A stretch of 64,000 bases of DNA from Paenibacillus_G sp049942825 (GTDB taxonomy: Bacteria; Bacillota; Bacilli; Paenibacillales; NBRC-103111), in the NCBI RefSeq assembly GCF_049942825.1, contig NZ_CP187970.1:1302001-1366000 (forward strand), in the 5' to 3' direction. The translations under genes were made by a program, and so were the position numbers. This document shows positions 50,126 through 58,337 of this stretch, piece after piece (position 1 is the first letter of the stretch; each line of letters opens with the position of its first letter). Under the pieces are notes generated by a model. It searched no databases and was not told where the DNA came from. It was given only the letters and a program-made list of their open reading frames with translations.

Positions 50126-51316
50126 ATGAGTCGAATTCCTAGAATAGTCATTTTGGGCGCAGGATACGGAGGCATTGTAACGGCTATTCGTTTGCAAAAA
50201 GAGCTGAACTACAATGAAGCGGATGTAACGTTGGTCAATAAACATGACTACCATTATATTACGACCCATCTGCACATGCCGGCGGCCGGGACGGATAACC
50301 CGGAGAACGCGCGTGTCAATATCTTGAAGCTGATTGATGAGTTCAAAATCGACTTCGTGAAATCCACTGTGGTCCAGATCCGCCCTCAAGAGAAGAAGGT
50401 CATCCTTGAGGAAGGGACGCTGTCGTACGATTACCTGGTCATCGGCCTGGGTGGGGAGCCCGAAACGTTCGGCATCCCGGGTCTGAAGGAATATGCGCTC
50501 AATATCCGCTCGATCAACAGCGTCCGGTTTATTCGCGAGCACATCGAGTATCAGTTCGCGAGGTTCAAGCGTGAGCCGTCCCGTACGGACTATCTGACCT
50601 TCATTGTCGGGGGCGCAGGCTTCACCGGCATTGAATTCGTCGGGGAGCTTGCCGACCGCATCCCTGAGCTGTGCAAGGAATTCGACGTCGATCCGTCCAT
50701 CGTTAAAATATACAATGTGGAAGCTGCTCCAACAGCCCTTCCGGGCTTCGATCCGGAGCTTGTCGAGTATGCGATGAACGTGCTGAAGAACAAGGGCGTT
50801 ACGTTCAAGATTGCCACCGCCATCAAAGAATGCACGCCGGAAGGCGTCGTGCTTGCTACGGGCGAGGAGATCAAGTCCGCCACCGTCATCTGGACCGGCG
50901 GGATCCGAGGCAACCATATGCTGGATGAAGCGGGCTTCGAAACGATGCGCGGGCGCATCAAGGTCGACGAAACGCTGCGGGCGCCGGGGCATGAGAACGT
51001 TTATGTGCTCGGAGACTGCTCCATCGTGATGAGCCCGGAGGGGCGTCCGTATCCTCCGACGGCGCAGATCTCGATGCAGCAGGCGGATGTCTGTGCGCAC
51101 AACCTGGTGGCCCAGATCCGCGGGTCCCAGCTGAAGAGCTTCGAGTATAAGCCGAAGGGGACAGTGGCCTCCCTGGGACGCGGCGAAGCGATCGGGATTG
51201 TCGGCTCCAAGAAGATCAAGGGGGGCACGGCGGCGGTCATGAAGAAGATCGTCGACCTGCGGTACCTGTACATCATCGGGGGCATTCCGCTGGTTCTGAA
51301 GAAAGGCCGCTTCTAG
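50126..51316 (+). CDS. ndh: Type II NADH dehydrogenase (YumB/Ndh-like)
   Basis: Single-subunit, non-proton-pumping NADH:menaquinone oxidoreductase, 396 residues from ATG 50126 (AAGGGAT upstream). FAD motif PRIVILGAGYGGIVTAIRLQ, NADH motif FIVGGAGFTGIEFVGELADR, VIWTGGIRGN, VYVLGDCSIV and the quinone-site region PPTAQISMQQADVCAHNLVA. The C-terminal amphipathic helix (VDLRYLYIIGGIPLVLKKGR) anchors it to the membrane. The Rex operator in its promoter ties it to the cellular NADH/NAD+ ratio. It is co-transcribed with a 90-residue unknown protein. Confidence 0.94.
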   Translation: MSRIPRIVILGAGYGGIVTAIRLQKELNYNEADVTLVNKHDYHYITTHLHMPAAGTDNPENARVNILKLIDEFKIDFVKSTVVQIRPQEKKVILEEGTLSYDYLVIGLGGEPETFGIPGLKEYALNIRSINSVRFIREHIEYQFARFKREPSRTDYLTFIVGGAGFTGIEFVGELADRIPELCKEFDVDPSIVKIYNVEAAPTALPGFDPELVEYAMNVLKNKGVTFKIATAIKECTPEGVVLATGEEIKSATVIWTGGIRGNHMLDEAGFETMRGRIKVDETLRAPGHENVYVLGDCSIVMSPEGRPYPPTAQISMQQADVCAHNLVAQIRGSQLKSFEYKPKGTVASLGRGEAIGIVGSKKIKGGTAAVMKKIVDLRYLYIIGGIPLVLKKGRF

Positions 51317-51319
51317 CAC

Positions 51320-51592
51320 GTGCGGCACTGCAGCGTCCAAGTTCGAGGGCTTCTGACCCGCGACGAGCTGGACCGCTACAACGCGCTGATCGACGTGGGC
51401 CACTACCTGGAAGCGCAGGACCGGTATGATCTCGTGCATACCGTCCAGAAGGAAATTGATATTCTGATTCTCCCCGCCATCGAGCGGCTCAAAGAAAAAT
51501 CGCGGCAGCGGGACCGGGATACCGAGGAGTATCTCCGGCGCAAGGAAATCGAACGCCAAATGGCTCTCTTGGAAGCCGAAGACGATGAATAG
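51320..51592 (+). CDS. Small coiled-coil protein of unknown function
   Basis: 90 residues from GTG 51320, starting 3 bp after the ndh stop, so probably translated by coupling. The C-terminal half (about residues 42-90) is strongly helical and charged (IERLKEKSRQRDRDTEEYLR). Residues 12-40 (LTRDELDRYNALIDVGHYLE) also look helical. I do not recognise a family. Its place suggests a link with NADH dehydrogenase expression or assembly. There is no clear ribosome site of its own, which lowers confidence. Confidence 0.6.
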   Translation: MRHCSVQVRGLLTRDELDRYNALIDVGHYLEAQDRYDLVHTVQKEIDILILPAIERLKEKSRQRDRDTEEYLRRKEIERQMALLEAEDDE

Positions 51593-51603
51593 CAAGTGAA
51601 GCA

Positions 51604-51642
51604 AGCCCTGTTTTACCGGTACTCCGGTAGCAGGGTTTTTTG
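51604..51642 (+). terminator. Terminator of the ndh operon
   Basis: GCCCTG-ttt-TACCGG-tact-CCGGTA-gCAGGG followed by TTTTTTGTG, 12 bp after the stop. Confidence 0.9.
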
Positions 51643-51761
51643 TGTGTTATCCTACCCCGGTCCTGATATCACTTTTGGAATCAACTGCTTGTATCTTTCT
51701 TCGGAAGTTTCTCTTACTCTAGTGCTATTAAGCTACATAATCTACTAGAGGAGAAGACATC

Positions 51762-53225
51762 ATGAAGAGAAACTCCATCCTGGCCGCATCGCTTGCCATG
51801 CTGATGCTTGGCTCCCTGACGGTTCCCGCGAACAAGGCGAAAGCGGTTACCGGCAAGGTCGTTCTTGGCTATTACAACGTCTATTATTCCGGAGATACCC
51901 AGTCATACAACTCGGTCTCCAGCTACGGCTCCTATTTTAACTCGATGTCTACGATGACGTTCAATGCGGATGCCACGGGCAATGTGACCGGCACGGCTCC
52001 TTCCAGCGCCATCACGCTGGCCGCATCGAAGGGCATTCAATCGTTCGCAGCGGTCACGAACCAGGCGAACGGCGCCTTCTCCTCCACTGTCGCTCATGCG
52101 ATTGTCAGTGACCCGGCGGTCCGCGCGAACGCGGTGAACCGGATTCTGAGCACGGCCAAGGCAAACGGGTACCAGGGTGTGAACATAGACTTCGAAGATA
52201 TGCTGGCTTCGGACCGTCCTTATTTTAATCAATTCATCAGTGAGCTCTCTTCTGCCATGCGTGCCAACGGACTGAAGACGATCGTATCCGTGATCGCCAA
52301 AACCAGCGATATGCCGACAAGCGCTTGGTCGGGTGTATACGACTACTACACCCTCGGGCAGTCGGCCGATCTGATTCAGCTCATGACCTATGACCAGAAT
52401 GGTCCGTGGGGGGCTCCTGGGCCGGTAGCCGGACTGCCATGGGTGGAATCCGTACTGAAATACGCGGTAACGCAGATTCCCTCCGGCAAAATCATGATGG
52501 GACTGCCCGCTTACGGCTACGATTGGAATACGACGACGAATACGGGCCACAAAGCGGTGGCATGGAAGAATGTGCCGGCTCTGCTGACGAACAACGCAGC
52601 TTCCGCAAAATGGGATTCGGTACAGCAGTCGCCTTATGCCACCTACACGGCGGCTGACGGATCTTCCCATACGCTGTGGTATGAGAATGCGGACAGCATC
52701 CAGGCGAAGACGCGTCTCGCGGGTACGTACAACCTTGCGGGCGTGTCGATGTGGTGCCTGCGTCTGGAGGACGAGTCATTCTGGAAGGCCGTGCAGGCAG
52801 GTTTGGGTGCGACGACAACGAGCACAACGACAACGAGCACGAGCCCGACGACGAGCACAACGACAACAAGCACGAGCCCGACGACGAGCACAACGACAAC
52901 AACGACTGCGAGCCCAATGACCAGCACGACTACTCTCGCGCCGAGCAAGTCTGCATATGCCGCGGGTGAGACCGTGTATGTTACGGCCAAGGTTACCGAT
53001 GCGTACAGCAAGCCGGTGTCCGGAGCTTCCGTGACGCTCTCCGTGACCTCCCCAACGGGCGCGGTAACGAAGTATACGGGCACGACCGATTCCACCGGGG
53101 TCAAAAAGTTCATCATTTACACACAGAAGAAAACGTTGAAGGGGACTTATAAGGCCCAGGCGGTAACCGCCGCTTCGACCAAGATCACCACCAGCTCGGC
53201 AACTGCGACCTATACCATTAAATAA
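51762..53225 (+). CDS. Secreted GH18 glycoside hydrolase with Thr-rich linker and Ig-like domain
   Basis: Exported protein of 487 residues. The signal peptide ends near AKA (residue 28). Residues 32-350 form a GH18 barrel; GYQGVNIDFEDM contains the catalytic D-x-D/E motif with its Glu. DLIQLMTYDQNGPWG and IMMGLPAYGYDWN are further GH18 blocks. Residues 355-395 are a TTTSTSPTTST linker coded by a DNA repeat. Residues 397-487 form a bacterial Ig-like domain. Bacillus relatives cleave chitin or peptidoglycan (YaaH/YdhD type). The acidic stretch differs from classic DGxDxDxE chitinases, so peptidoglycan is equally possible. It is monocistronic. Confidence 0.88.
   Translation: MKRNSILAASLAMLMLGSLTVPANKAKAVTGKVVLGYYNVYYSGDTQSYNSVSSYGSYFNSMSTMTFNADATGNVTGTAPSSAITLAASKGIQSFAAVTNQANGAFSSTVAHAIVSDPAVRANAVNRILSTAKANGYQGVNIDFEDMLASDRPYFNQFISELSSAMRANGLKTIVSVIAKTSDMPTSAWSGVYDYYTLGQSADLIQLMTYDQNGPWGAPGPVAGLPWVESVLKYAVTQIPSGKIMMGLPAYGYDWNTTTNTGHKAVAWKNVPALLTNNAASAKWDSVQQSPYATYTAADGSSHTLWYENADSIQAKTRLAGTYNLAGVSMWCLRLEDESFWKAVQAGLGATTTSTTTTSTSPTTSTTTTSTSPTTSTTTTTTASPMTSTTTLAPSKSAYAAGETVYVTAKVTDAYSKPVSGASVTLSVTSPTGAVTKYTGTTDSTGVKKFIIYTQKKTLKGTYKAQAVTAASTKITTSSATATYTIK
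52827..52892 (+). repeat. Two tandem 33-bp repeats in the GH18 linker
   Basis: Two 33-bp copies (52827-52859 and 52860-52892) differ by one base and encode TTTSTSPTTST twice. Degenerate partial units flank them (from 52812 and to about 52935). Copy number may vary between strains. Confidence 0.85.
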
Positions 53226-53231
53226 TAGAAG

Positions 53232-53268
53232 AAAGCCGGATGACCCAGGCGGGACATCCGGCTTTTTC
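53232..53268. terminator. Terminator between GH18 and hemQ genes
   Basis: AAAGCCGGATG (53232-53242) pairs with CATCCGGCTTT (53255-53265), ending TTTTTCT on the plus strand and CTTTCTTC on the minus strand. It serves the GH18 gene and probably the convergent hemQ. Confidence 0.88.
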
Positions 53269-53300
53269 TATTCCTCTGCAGCGATGCCTAGCCGCTCTGA

Positions 53301-54047
53301 CTACAGCTTCAGCATGGCCGCCATTTTCTCCTGATTCAGCAGGTTGCCCACATAGAAGTCGCCGAACTCGCCGAAGCGCGCGCTCGTCTCGTCGAAGCGC
53401 ATCTCGTGCACGATCTTCTTGAACTGCAGCGGGTCCTCCGCGAACAGCGTGACGCCCCACTCCCAATCGTCGAGGCCGATGGAGCCGCTGATGATCTGCT
53501 TCACTTTGCCGGCATAATTACGGCCGATCATGCCGTGGCCGCGCATGAAGTTGCGGCGCTCTTCGGCCGACAGCATGTACCAGTTGTCATTGCCTTCGCG
53601 GCGCTTGTTCATCGGATAGAAGCAGATGTGCTTCGCCTTCGGCAGCGTCGGCTTCAGGCGGGCCAGGATGTCCGGATCCTGCATCGGATCGGTGCCGGGC
53701 TTCGCCATGTAACCCCCGAGCTCGACTACGGAGACATACGAATACGTCGGTACAGTCACCTGGGCGAAGATCGTTTTGTTGAACTCAGTTTCCAGCTCGT
53801 TCAGCTCATCCAGCGTCTCACGCAGGTGCATGAAGACGAAGTCCGCCTTCTGCCCGACGATGGAGAAGAACGCGGTGCTGCCCTGCTTGGCATCTTCCGT
53901 GTCCTGATAGCGGCGCAGCAGTCCGTACAGCTCGTCCTCCGCGCGGCCTCTCTCCGAAGCGGTCAGGCTCTTCCAGGCGTTCCAGTCGATCGCGCGGAAG
54001 TCATGTAGGCAGTACCAGCCTTCCAATGTATTGACGACTTCACTCAT
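53301..54047 (-). CDS. hemQ: Coproheme decarboxylase HemQ (chlorite dismutase family)
   Basis: Last enzyme of the coproporphyrin-dependent heme pathway of Gram-positive bacteria; converts coproheme III to heme b. It has 248 residues and is full length. Catalytic Y144 and K148 are in HICFYPMNKRREG and the proximal heme ligand H171 in MRGHGMIGRNYAG. WEWGVTLFAEDPLQFKKIVH is also typical. An AAAGGAGAG site precedes ATG 54047. It sits near ctaA, ctaB and sco in a respiration-rich window. This route replaces the HemG/HemH order of Gram-negatives. Confidence 0.96.
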   Translation of the reverse strand: MSEVVNTLEGWYCLHDFRAIDWNAWKSLTASERGRAEDELYGLLRRYQDTEDAKQGSTAFFSIVGQKADFVFMHLRETLDELNELETEFNKTIFAQVTVPTYSYVSVVELGGYMAKPGTDPMQDPDILARLKPTLPKAKHICFYPMNKRREGNDNWYMLSAEERRNFMRGHGMIGRNYAGKVKQIISGSIGLDDWEWGVTLFAEDPLQFKKIVHEMRFDETSARFGEFGDFYVGNLLNQEKMAAMLKL

Positions 54048-54257
54048 GGGGGATCTCTCCTTTGTATGTAGGGGGATAGGTTATTTTGCTCCGACAGACA
54101 GTCCTTCTTGCCTCATCATTGTAGCGAAAAGCGCCCCAAAGGGCAAATAAACCCAGGTGAAGATTCTCTGAATTCTTCCTTATATAGGAGGCTGCAGGGT
54201 AAACATTGGCCGGCTTCCGGCCGATATATGGAATAGTAGAGAGAGGAGGACTGCCGC

Positions 54258-54374
54258 ATGCGGACCATCAGCACATTTCATCTGGGTATTCTGTGGGGAG
54301 TCCTCCTGAGCCTGCCCTTGTGGGCGGCGATCATCGGCTGGTTCCGGCTGATCTGGTCGCTGTTCGCAGGCTGA
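54258..54374 (+). CDS. 38-residue membrane microprotein
   Basis: A short frame with a strong AGGAGG site 9 bases before ATG 54258. The protein MRTISTFHLGILWGVLLSLP plus LWAAIIGWFRLIWSLFAG is one long hydrophobic helix (about residues 9-29) with an amphipathic end. I recognise no family. The YuiB-like gene follows 115 bp later. The strong ribosome site and clean membrane-helix pattern support it as a gene; no transcript evidence exists. Confidence 0.6.
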   Translation: MRTISTFHLGILWGVLLSLPLWAAIIGWFRLIWSLFAG

Positions 54375-54489
54375 ATTCCTTAAGGAATGGCAAGGCGGTG
54401 TGCGTACCCAAGTTCAACAAGCGTTCACTTTACCCTGATGGCGTTTTTATATACAATGGGACCATAAGGATAATAAGGGAGTGTTCGCC

Positions 54490-54774
54490 TTGCTGCAGTT
54501 AATTATCGTAACCGTGCTGCTGTTCGTTCTTTTCTTCGGGCTCGGTTTTATCCTAAACATGCTGATGAAGACCACCTGGTTCCCGATCTACGGCTACATT
54601 GCGCTGGTTATCGGGCTTGTCCTTTATTGGGGCTGGGGCACGGGCTCGCTGGCGTCCAACATCACGGAGTACTCGTTTGTCGACTATGTTCCCGCGGTGG
54701 GCGGTCTAATCGGAGCCATTCTGAGCGGCTCTACGATCAAGTATCTGCGCACGAACGGATACAAAATGTTTTAA
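54490..54774 (+). CDS. YuiB-like small membrane protein
   Basis: A 94-residue membrane protein from TTG 54490 (GGGAG 8 bases upstream; GTG 54481 overlaps that site). Three hydrophobic segments; LLFVLFFGLGFILNMLMKTT at the N-terminus and LIGAILSGSTIKYLRTNGYK at the C-terminus match B. subtilis YuiB, of unknown function. yuiB lies close to yumB-yumC in Bacillus, in keeping with the local gene set. A terminator follows at 54791. Confidence 0.8.
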   Translation: MLQLIIVTVLLFVLFFGLGFILNMLMKTTWFPIYGYIALVIGLVLYWGWGTGSLASNITEYSFVDYVPAVGGLIGAILSGSTIKYLRTNGYKMF

Positions 54775-54790
54775 CGGATGCAATCGACGG

Positions 54791-54821
54791 GCCCTGCCTT
54801 TTTGGCGGGGCTTTGCTTTTC
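54791..54821 (+). terminator. Terminator of the YuiB-like gene
   Basis: GCCCTGCC-(5 nt)-GGCGGGGC followed by TTTGCTTTT, 17 bp after the stop. Confidence 0.8.
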
Positions 54822-54941
54822 CTTACAGATCGGCAGACTGCAGACCCTGACGGGCTCCTTCTTTTTCCTCCTACAAGGATAGACCCACCTATGCTAAAAT
54901 GAAGAGTAAGACTCAACACACGGATGGGGTTTTGACCAGAA

Positions 54942-56447
54942 ATGCGGATTACGAATGGGCTCCACTTTAGTGAATATCACCGGTTCTGCGTGCTGCGCGA
55001 CTTCTCGCTGAGCCCCTTGGATTACAAGGTGCTCGCGACGATGTACCAGCCGATGATCGGGGCGTACGCGGTCGCCGTCTACCAGACGCTCTTCCAGCAG
55101 CTTCCTTCGGACAAGGTAGGATGCTCGGCTATGGAGCAGCAGCGCAAGCTCTTCATGGCCCTTGAGCTCGAGTCCGGGGAGCGGGGCCGCCAGCAGTTCA
55201 TCGAGATGACGTCGAAGCTTGAGGCCGTAGGCCTGCTGAAGACCTGCAGGCGGTTCGCCGCAGCGTCCGAGGACTATGTTTATGAATATACGCTCTTCCC
55301 GCCGCTGGCGCCGGGCGAATTCTTCCGCAACCAGCACCTGACGCTGCTGCTGAGGGACAAGGTCGGTAAGTACACGGTGTTTGCCCTCCGCGACGAGCTG
55401 CTGATGCCCGCAGCGGAGGATCTCAAGGATGCGAATTCCGAGAATCTGTCGGTACCGTTCTATGACCTGTTCCGGCTGAATACGCAGGTGATCGATTATG
55501 AGCTCGAGCAGGCCTTCTTCGAAGCTTCGGCCGCCGCCCCGGCCGAGACGAAGCCGGAGCTGGCTCCGAAGGGCTTCCAATATGCGGAGATCATCATGCA
55601 TTTCCCTAGCTATTCGTCCAATCGGGAATACGTGGAGCAGCTCAAATACGAGCCGGAGCAGATGGCGACGCTGAATTTCGTCGCGAAGAAGTACAACCTG
55701 TATCTGACCGACCTGTGCCGGCTGCTGGATGAAGACGGGGTGTTCGACGAGCGGGGGCAGATCAATCTCGATCTGCTGCAGGCGAAGGCCAATCAGACCT
55801 TCCTGGCCGACCGCAAGCGCAGCGATGAGCGCAAGCTCGTGCTGGCCAAGATGGAAGGCGCAAAGCCGAGAGGGGACCAGGCCGCGGGGGATGCGGACGC
55901 GGAGGGCTCCGGCGACAAGGTCGTCGAGATGGAGTTCTATCTGGAAGTGCCCGACAAGTTCGTGGGCGAATGCAACCAGCATCAATATAACTATATTCTG
56001 CGCAATGAGCCGTATACGTTCCTGCTCGACATGATCTTCTCCAATGGCTCGGTGCCGACGAAGCTGCTTGAGATCATCGCCGAGATCGTGCTTGTGAACG
56101 GGCTCCCGGAACCGGTGATTAACGTACTTATTCATTATATCTATGTCAATAAAAGATCATGGTCCAAATCGTCGATCGTCGTGACCGCTACCGACATGCT
56201 CGGCAAGCAGATCACAACGTTCGAAGGGGCGGTCCAGTATATCCGGGAGCAGGAGAAGTTCCAGCAGCAGCAAAAAGCACGCGGGGTGGCGGCCGGCGGC
56301 GCGAACGCCAGAGGGGGACGTGGGCGCCAGAAGCCGGTAATCCCGATCGTGAAGGAGACGGCGCCGAAGAAGCTGTCGGCGGCCGAGCAGGAAGAGCTGC
56401 GCCGAATGGCCGAGCAGCTCGACAGGCAGCGGATCCGCAAGGAGTAG
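54942..56447 (+). CDS. dnaB: Replication initiation and membrane attachment protein DnaB (firmicute type)
   Basis: Firmicute primosomal protein DnaB (not the helicase), 501 residues; helps DnaD and DnaI load the replicative helicase and links oriC to the membrane. The N-terminal winged-helix part (HRFCVLRDFSLSPLDYKVLA) is followed by a second module with YNYILRNEPYTFLLDMIFSN (DnaB_2/DnaD-like). FSNGSVPTKLLEIIAEIVLV and PVINVLIHYIYVNK complete it. Residues about 304-324 (RGDQAAGDADAEGSGDK) are a low-complexity insert, and 450-475 are Gly/Arg-rich. The B. subtilis protein has 472 residues. GGATGGGG lies upstream of ATG 54942. It forms an operon with dnaI. Confidence 0.9.
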   Translation: MRITNGLHFSEYHRFCVLRDFSLSPLDYKVLATMYQPMIGAYAVAVYQTLFQQLPSDKVGCSAMEQQRKLFMALELESGERGRQQFIEMTSKLEAVGLLKTCRRFAAASEDYVYEYTLFPPLAPGEFFRNQHLTLLLRDKVGKYTVFALRDELLMPAAEDLKDANSENLSVPFYDLFRLNTQVIDYELEQAFFEASAAAPAETKPELAPKGFQYAEIIMHFPSYSSNREYVEQLKYEPEQMATLNFVAKKYNLYLTDLCRLLDEDGVFDERGQINLDLLQAKANQTFLADRKRSDERKLVLAKMEGAKPRGDQAAGDADAEGSGDKVVEMEFYLEVPDKFVGECNQHQYNYILRNEPYTFLLDMIFSNGSVPTKLLEIIAEIVLVNGLPEPVINVLIHYIYVNKRSWSKSSIVVTATDMLGKQITTFEGAVQYIREQEKFQQQQKARGVAAGGANARGGRGRQKPVIPIVKETAPKKLSAAEQEELRRMAEQLDRQRIRKE

Positions 56448-56487
56448 CGGCTTGATATCAATAGACATCTTGGGAGGGTGAAGCCGG

Positions 56488-57444
56488 ATGGAATCGCTTG
56501 GGGAAATGCTGAGCAAAGGGCAGGGACGCAGGCTGCTGCAGCAGGCGGAGGACAAGCTGCGTGAAGTGGCGACCGATCCGATGATCGTGAAGCTGCGGCA
56601 GAAGTATCCGCAGCTCGATTATCAGACGATGAAGCTTAACCTGAACAAGCTGCATCAATATGTAAAGGAATACGAGAACTGCTCGAACTGTCCGGGGCTC
56701 GACAAGTGCCCGAATGACATGCAGGGGCATTACTCGATGCTGTCGGTGGAGCCGGGGGAGGACCGCACGCGGGTGCATGACCAGAAGGTGGCCTGCAAGA
56801 AGTTCCTTGCCCACGAGGCCCAGCAGTCGGTACGCAAGCGGATCCGCAGCTTTTATGTGGACGAGCGAGCGCTATCCGAAGGCTATTCGACGATCGAAAT
56901 CATCGATAAGGACGATGAGCGGCAGCCGGCAGTGCAGCAGCTGCTTCGCTACATCTTCCGCACGCGCCAGGACGGGCTGCAGAAGACCGGGCTCTACCTC
57001 GAAGGGCACTTTGGCACGGGGAAGACGTTCCTCATGTGCTATATGCTGCATGAACTGGCGCTCGACGGGTACACCGGCGCGATCGTCTATATGCCGGATT
57101 TTGCGGAGGACCTTAAGTCGATGTTCAACGATCCGATGAAGCTCAAGGAGACGATCGACATCCTGAAGGAGACCGATCTGCTTGTCTTCGATGACATGGG
57201 GGCGGAGAACCTGAATCCGTGGCTGAGAGACCATGTCATGGGCGCCATCCTCAACTACCGGATGAACCGCAAGCCCACGTTCTTCACTTCGAACCATGAC
57301 CTCGATGCGCTTGAGAAGCACTTCAGCTTCACGAGCAAGGACGGGGACGAGGAATTCAAAGGGCGGCGCATCATGGACCGGATCCGGCCGTTCGTGGAAG
57401 TCGTCTCAGTGTCCGGTTATAACAAGCGGGGCTCGGTATCCTGA
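56488..57444 (+). CDS. dnaI: Helicase loader DnaI
   Basis: AAA+ ATPase that loads the replicative helicase, 318 residues. The N-terminal zinc-binding part has NCSNCPGLDKCPND (C-x2-C-x5-C). The ATPase domain has Walker A LEGHFGTGKTFLMCYMLHEL, Walker B LLVFDDMGAENLN, a sensor Asn in FFTSNHDLDALE and an arginine finger region GRRIMDRIRPFVE. GGGAGGGTG precedes ATG 56488; it starts 40 bp after dnaB. The dnaB-dnaI pair is conserved in Bacilli, where nrdR often precedes it; nrdR is absent here. Confidence 0.94.
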   Translation: MESLGEMLSKGQGRRLLQQAEDKLREVATDPMIVKLRQKYPQLDYQTMKLNLNKLHQYVKEYENCSNCPGLDKCPNDMQGHYSMLSVEPGEDRTRVHDQKVACKKFLAHEAQQSVRKRIRSFYVDERALSEGYSTIEIIDKDDERQPAVQQLLRYIFRTRQDGLQKTGLYLEGHFGTGKTFLMCYMLHELALDGYTGAIVYMPDFAEDLKSMFNDPMKLKETIDILKETDLLVFDDMGAENLNPWLRDHVMGAILNYRMNRKPTFFTSNHDLDALEKHFSFTSKDGDEEFKGRRIMDRIRPFVEVVSVSGYNKRGSVS

Positions 57445-57477
57445 AATGTCCCCATAACCGCCCGCCGGTTAACGGCA

Positions 57478-57520
57478 CAAAAAAGCCTCTTTCGCCCGGA
57501 TGGACGGAAGAGGCCTTTTC
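57478..57520. terminator. Bidirectional terminator between dnaI and the YqzM gene
   Basis: AAAAAGCCTCTTTC pairs with GGAAGAGGCCTTTT (near-perfect), with T-runs on both strands. Confidence 0.85.
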
Positions 57521-57536
57521 TCTTGTTCAGGAATCG

Positions 57537-57686
57537 TTACTTGACCAGCAGCGAGATGATCGTTGCCGCAACACCGATCAGGAAGAGGATACCGAAGAAT
57601 ACGCCGAAACCCATGGCCGTATCCATCAGATCGTCCCGGCCTTCCTCATACACGTGCAGTTCCGGATGTTTCGGATCGTTCGTCAT
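57537..57686 (-). CDS. YqzM-family small membrane protein
   Basis: A 49-residue protein: MTNDPKHPELHVYEEGRDDL, then MDTAMGFGVFFGIL and a hydrophobic helix to the C-terminus (FLIGVAATIISLLVK). The pattern D-x2-D-(T/S)-A-x-G-F-G-V-x-F matches the YqzM family of Bacilli, of unknown function. A perfect AAGGAGGT lies 7 bases before ATG 57686. It is convergent with dnaI; the trxA promoter region lies upstream. Confidence 0.82.
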   Translation of the reverse strand: MTNDPKHPELHVYEEGRDDLMDTAMGFGVFFGILFLIGVAATIISLLVK

Positions 57687-57784
57687 GACAAGTACCTCCT
57701 TGACACACATATAGAATTAGTATACCCAATTTTCAAGAGGCATGTAAAGGACAGGAAGTGACAATTGTGCAAACTTTGGTCCGG

Positions 57785-57812
57785 TTGAAATGTGGGAGTG
57801 ATGTGGTATACT
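57785..57812 (+). promoter_or_regulatory. trxA promoter
   Basis: TTGAAA (57785-57790), 16-bp spacer, TATACT (57807-57812), 42 bp before trxA. Confidence 0.6.
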
Positions 57813-57853
57813 TTACATGTTGACTTTATTCCGCAAAAGGAGAGATTTGAACT

Positions 57854-58171
57854 ATGGCTATCGTGAATGTATCTGACCAGTCCTTCGGTGCCGAAGTAGA
57901 AGGATCCGGTACGGTTCTTGTTGATTTTTGGGCTCCTTGGTGCGGACCGTGCAAAATGATCGCTCCTATTCTTGAGGAGCTGGATAAAGAGATTGGCGAA
58001 AGCGTCAAAATTGCGAAGGTCAATGTGGACGACAATCCGGAGTCCGCCTCCCGCTTCGGCGTGATGAGCATCCCGACGCTGATCGTCTTCAAGGACGGCC
58101 AGCCGGTGGATAAGGTTGTCGGCTTCCAGTCCAAGGACGCGCTGAAGAACGTGCTGGGCCGCCACCAATAA
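57854..58171 (+). CDS. trxA: Thioredoxin
   Basis: Cytoplasmic dithiol reductant, 105 residues. The canonical active site is WCGPC (VDFWAPWCGPCKMIAPILEE), cis-Pro in MSIPTLIVFKDG and conserved Gly in VGFQSKDALKN. An AAAAGGAGAG site precedes ATG 57854. It is followed by uvrC, as in B. subtilis (trxA-uvrC), but a terminator between them suggests separate transcripts. Confidence 0.96.
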   Translation: MAIVNVSDQSFGAEVEGSGTVLVDFWAPWCGPCKMIAPILEELDKEIGESVKIAKVNVDDNPESASRFGVMSIPTLIVFKDGQPVDKVVGFQSKDALKNVLGRHQ

Positions 58172-58254
58172 GAGGCAGCAAAGCTCTCGCGTGATGAGGA
58201 AAGTGTAAGAGAGCAAGGCTGCGCGCAATTTTACACTTTCTGAGTCATGAACCA

Positions 58255-58294
58255 AAGCTCTTTTTCTGCTATGCTGGGAAAAAGAGCTTTTTGC
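58255..58294 (+). terminator. Terminator between trxA and uvrC
   Basis: AAAGCTCTTTTTC pairs with GAAAAAGAGCTTT, followed by TTG. A second 10-bp stem, GAAAGTGTAA/TTACACTTTC, lies just upstream (about 58199-58242) and may add to termination. Confidence 0.85.
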
Positions 58295-58337
58295 CGTTGT
58301 CCTCCGCGGACCGGCAGGGAAAGGGGAGAAACCGAAG

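Noticed and set aside
52812..52935. Thr/Ser repeat of the GH18 gene as a CRISPR-like array
   Set aside because: Repeats are in-frame codons of a protein linker with no spacers and no cas genes nearby.
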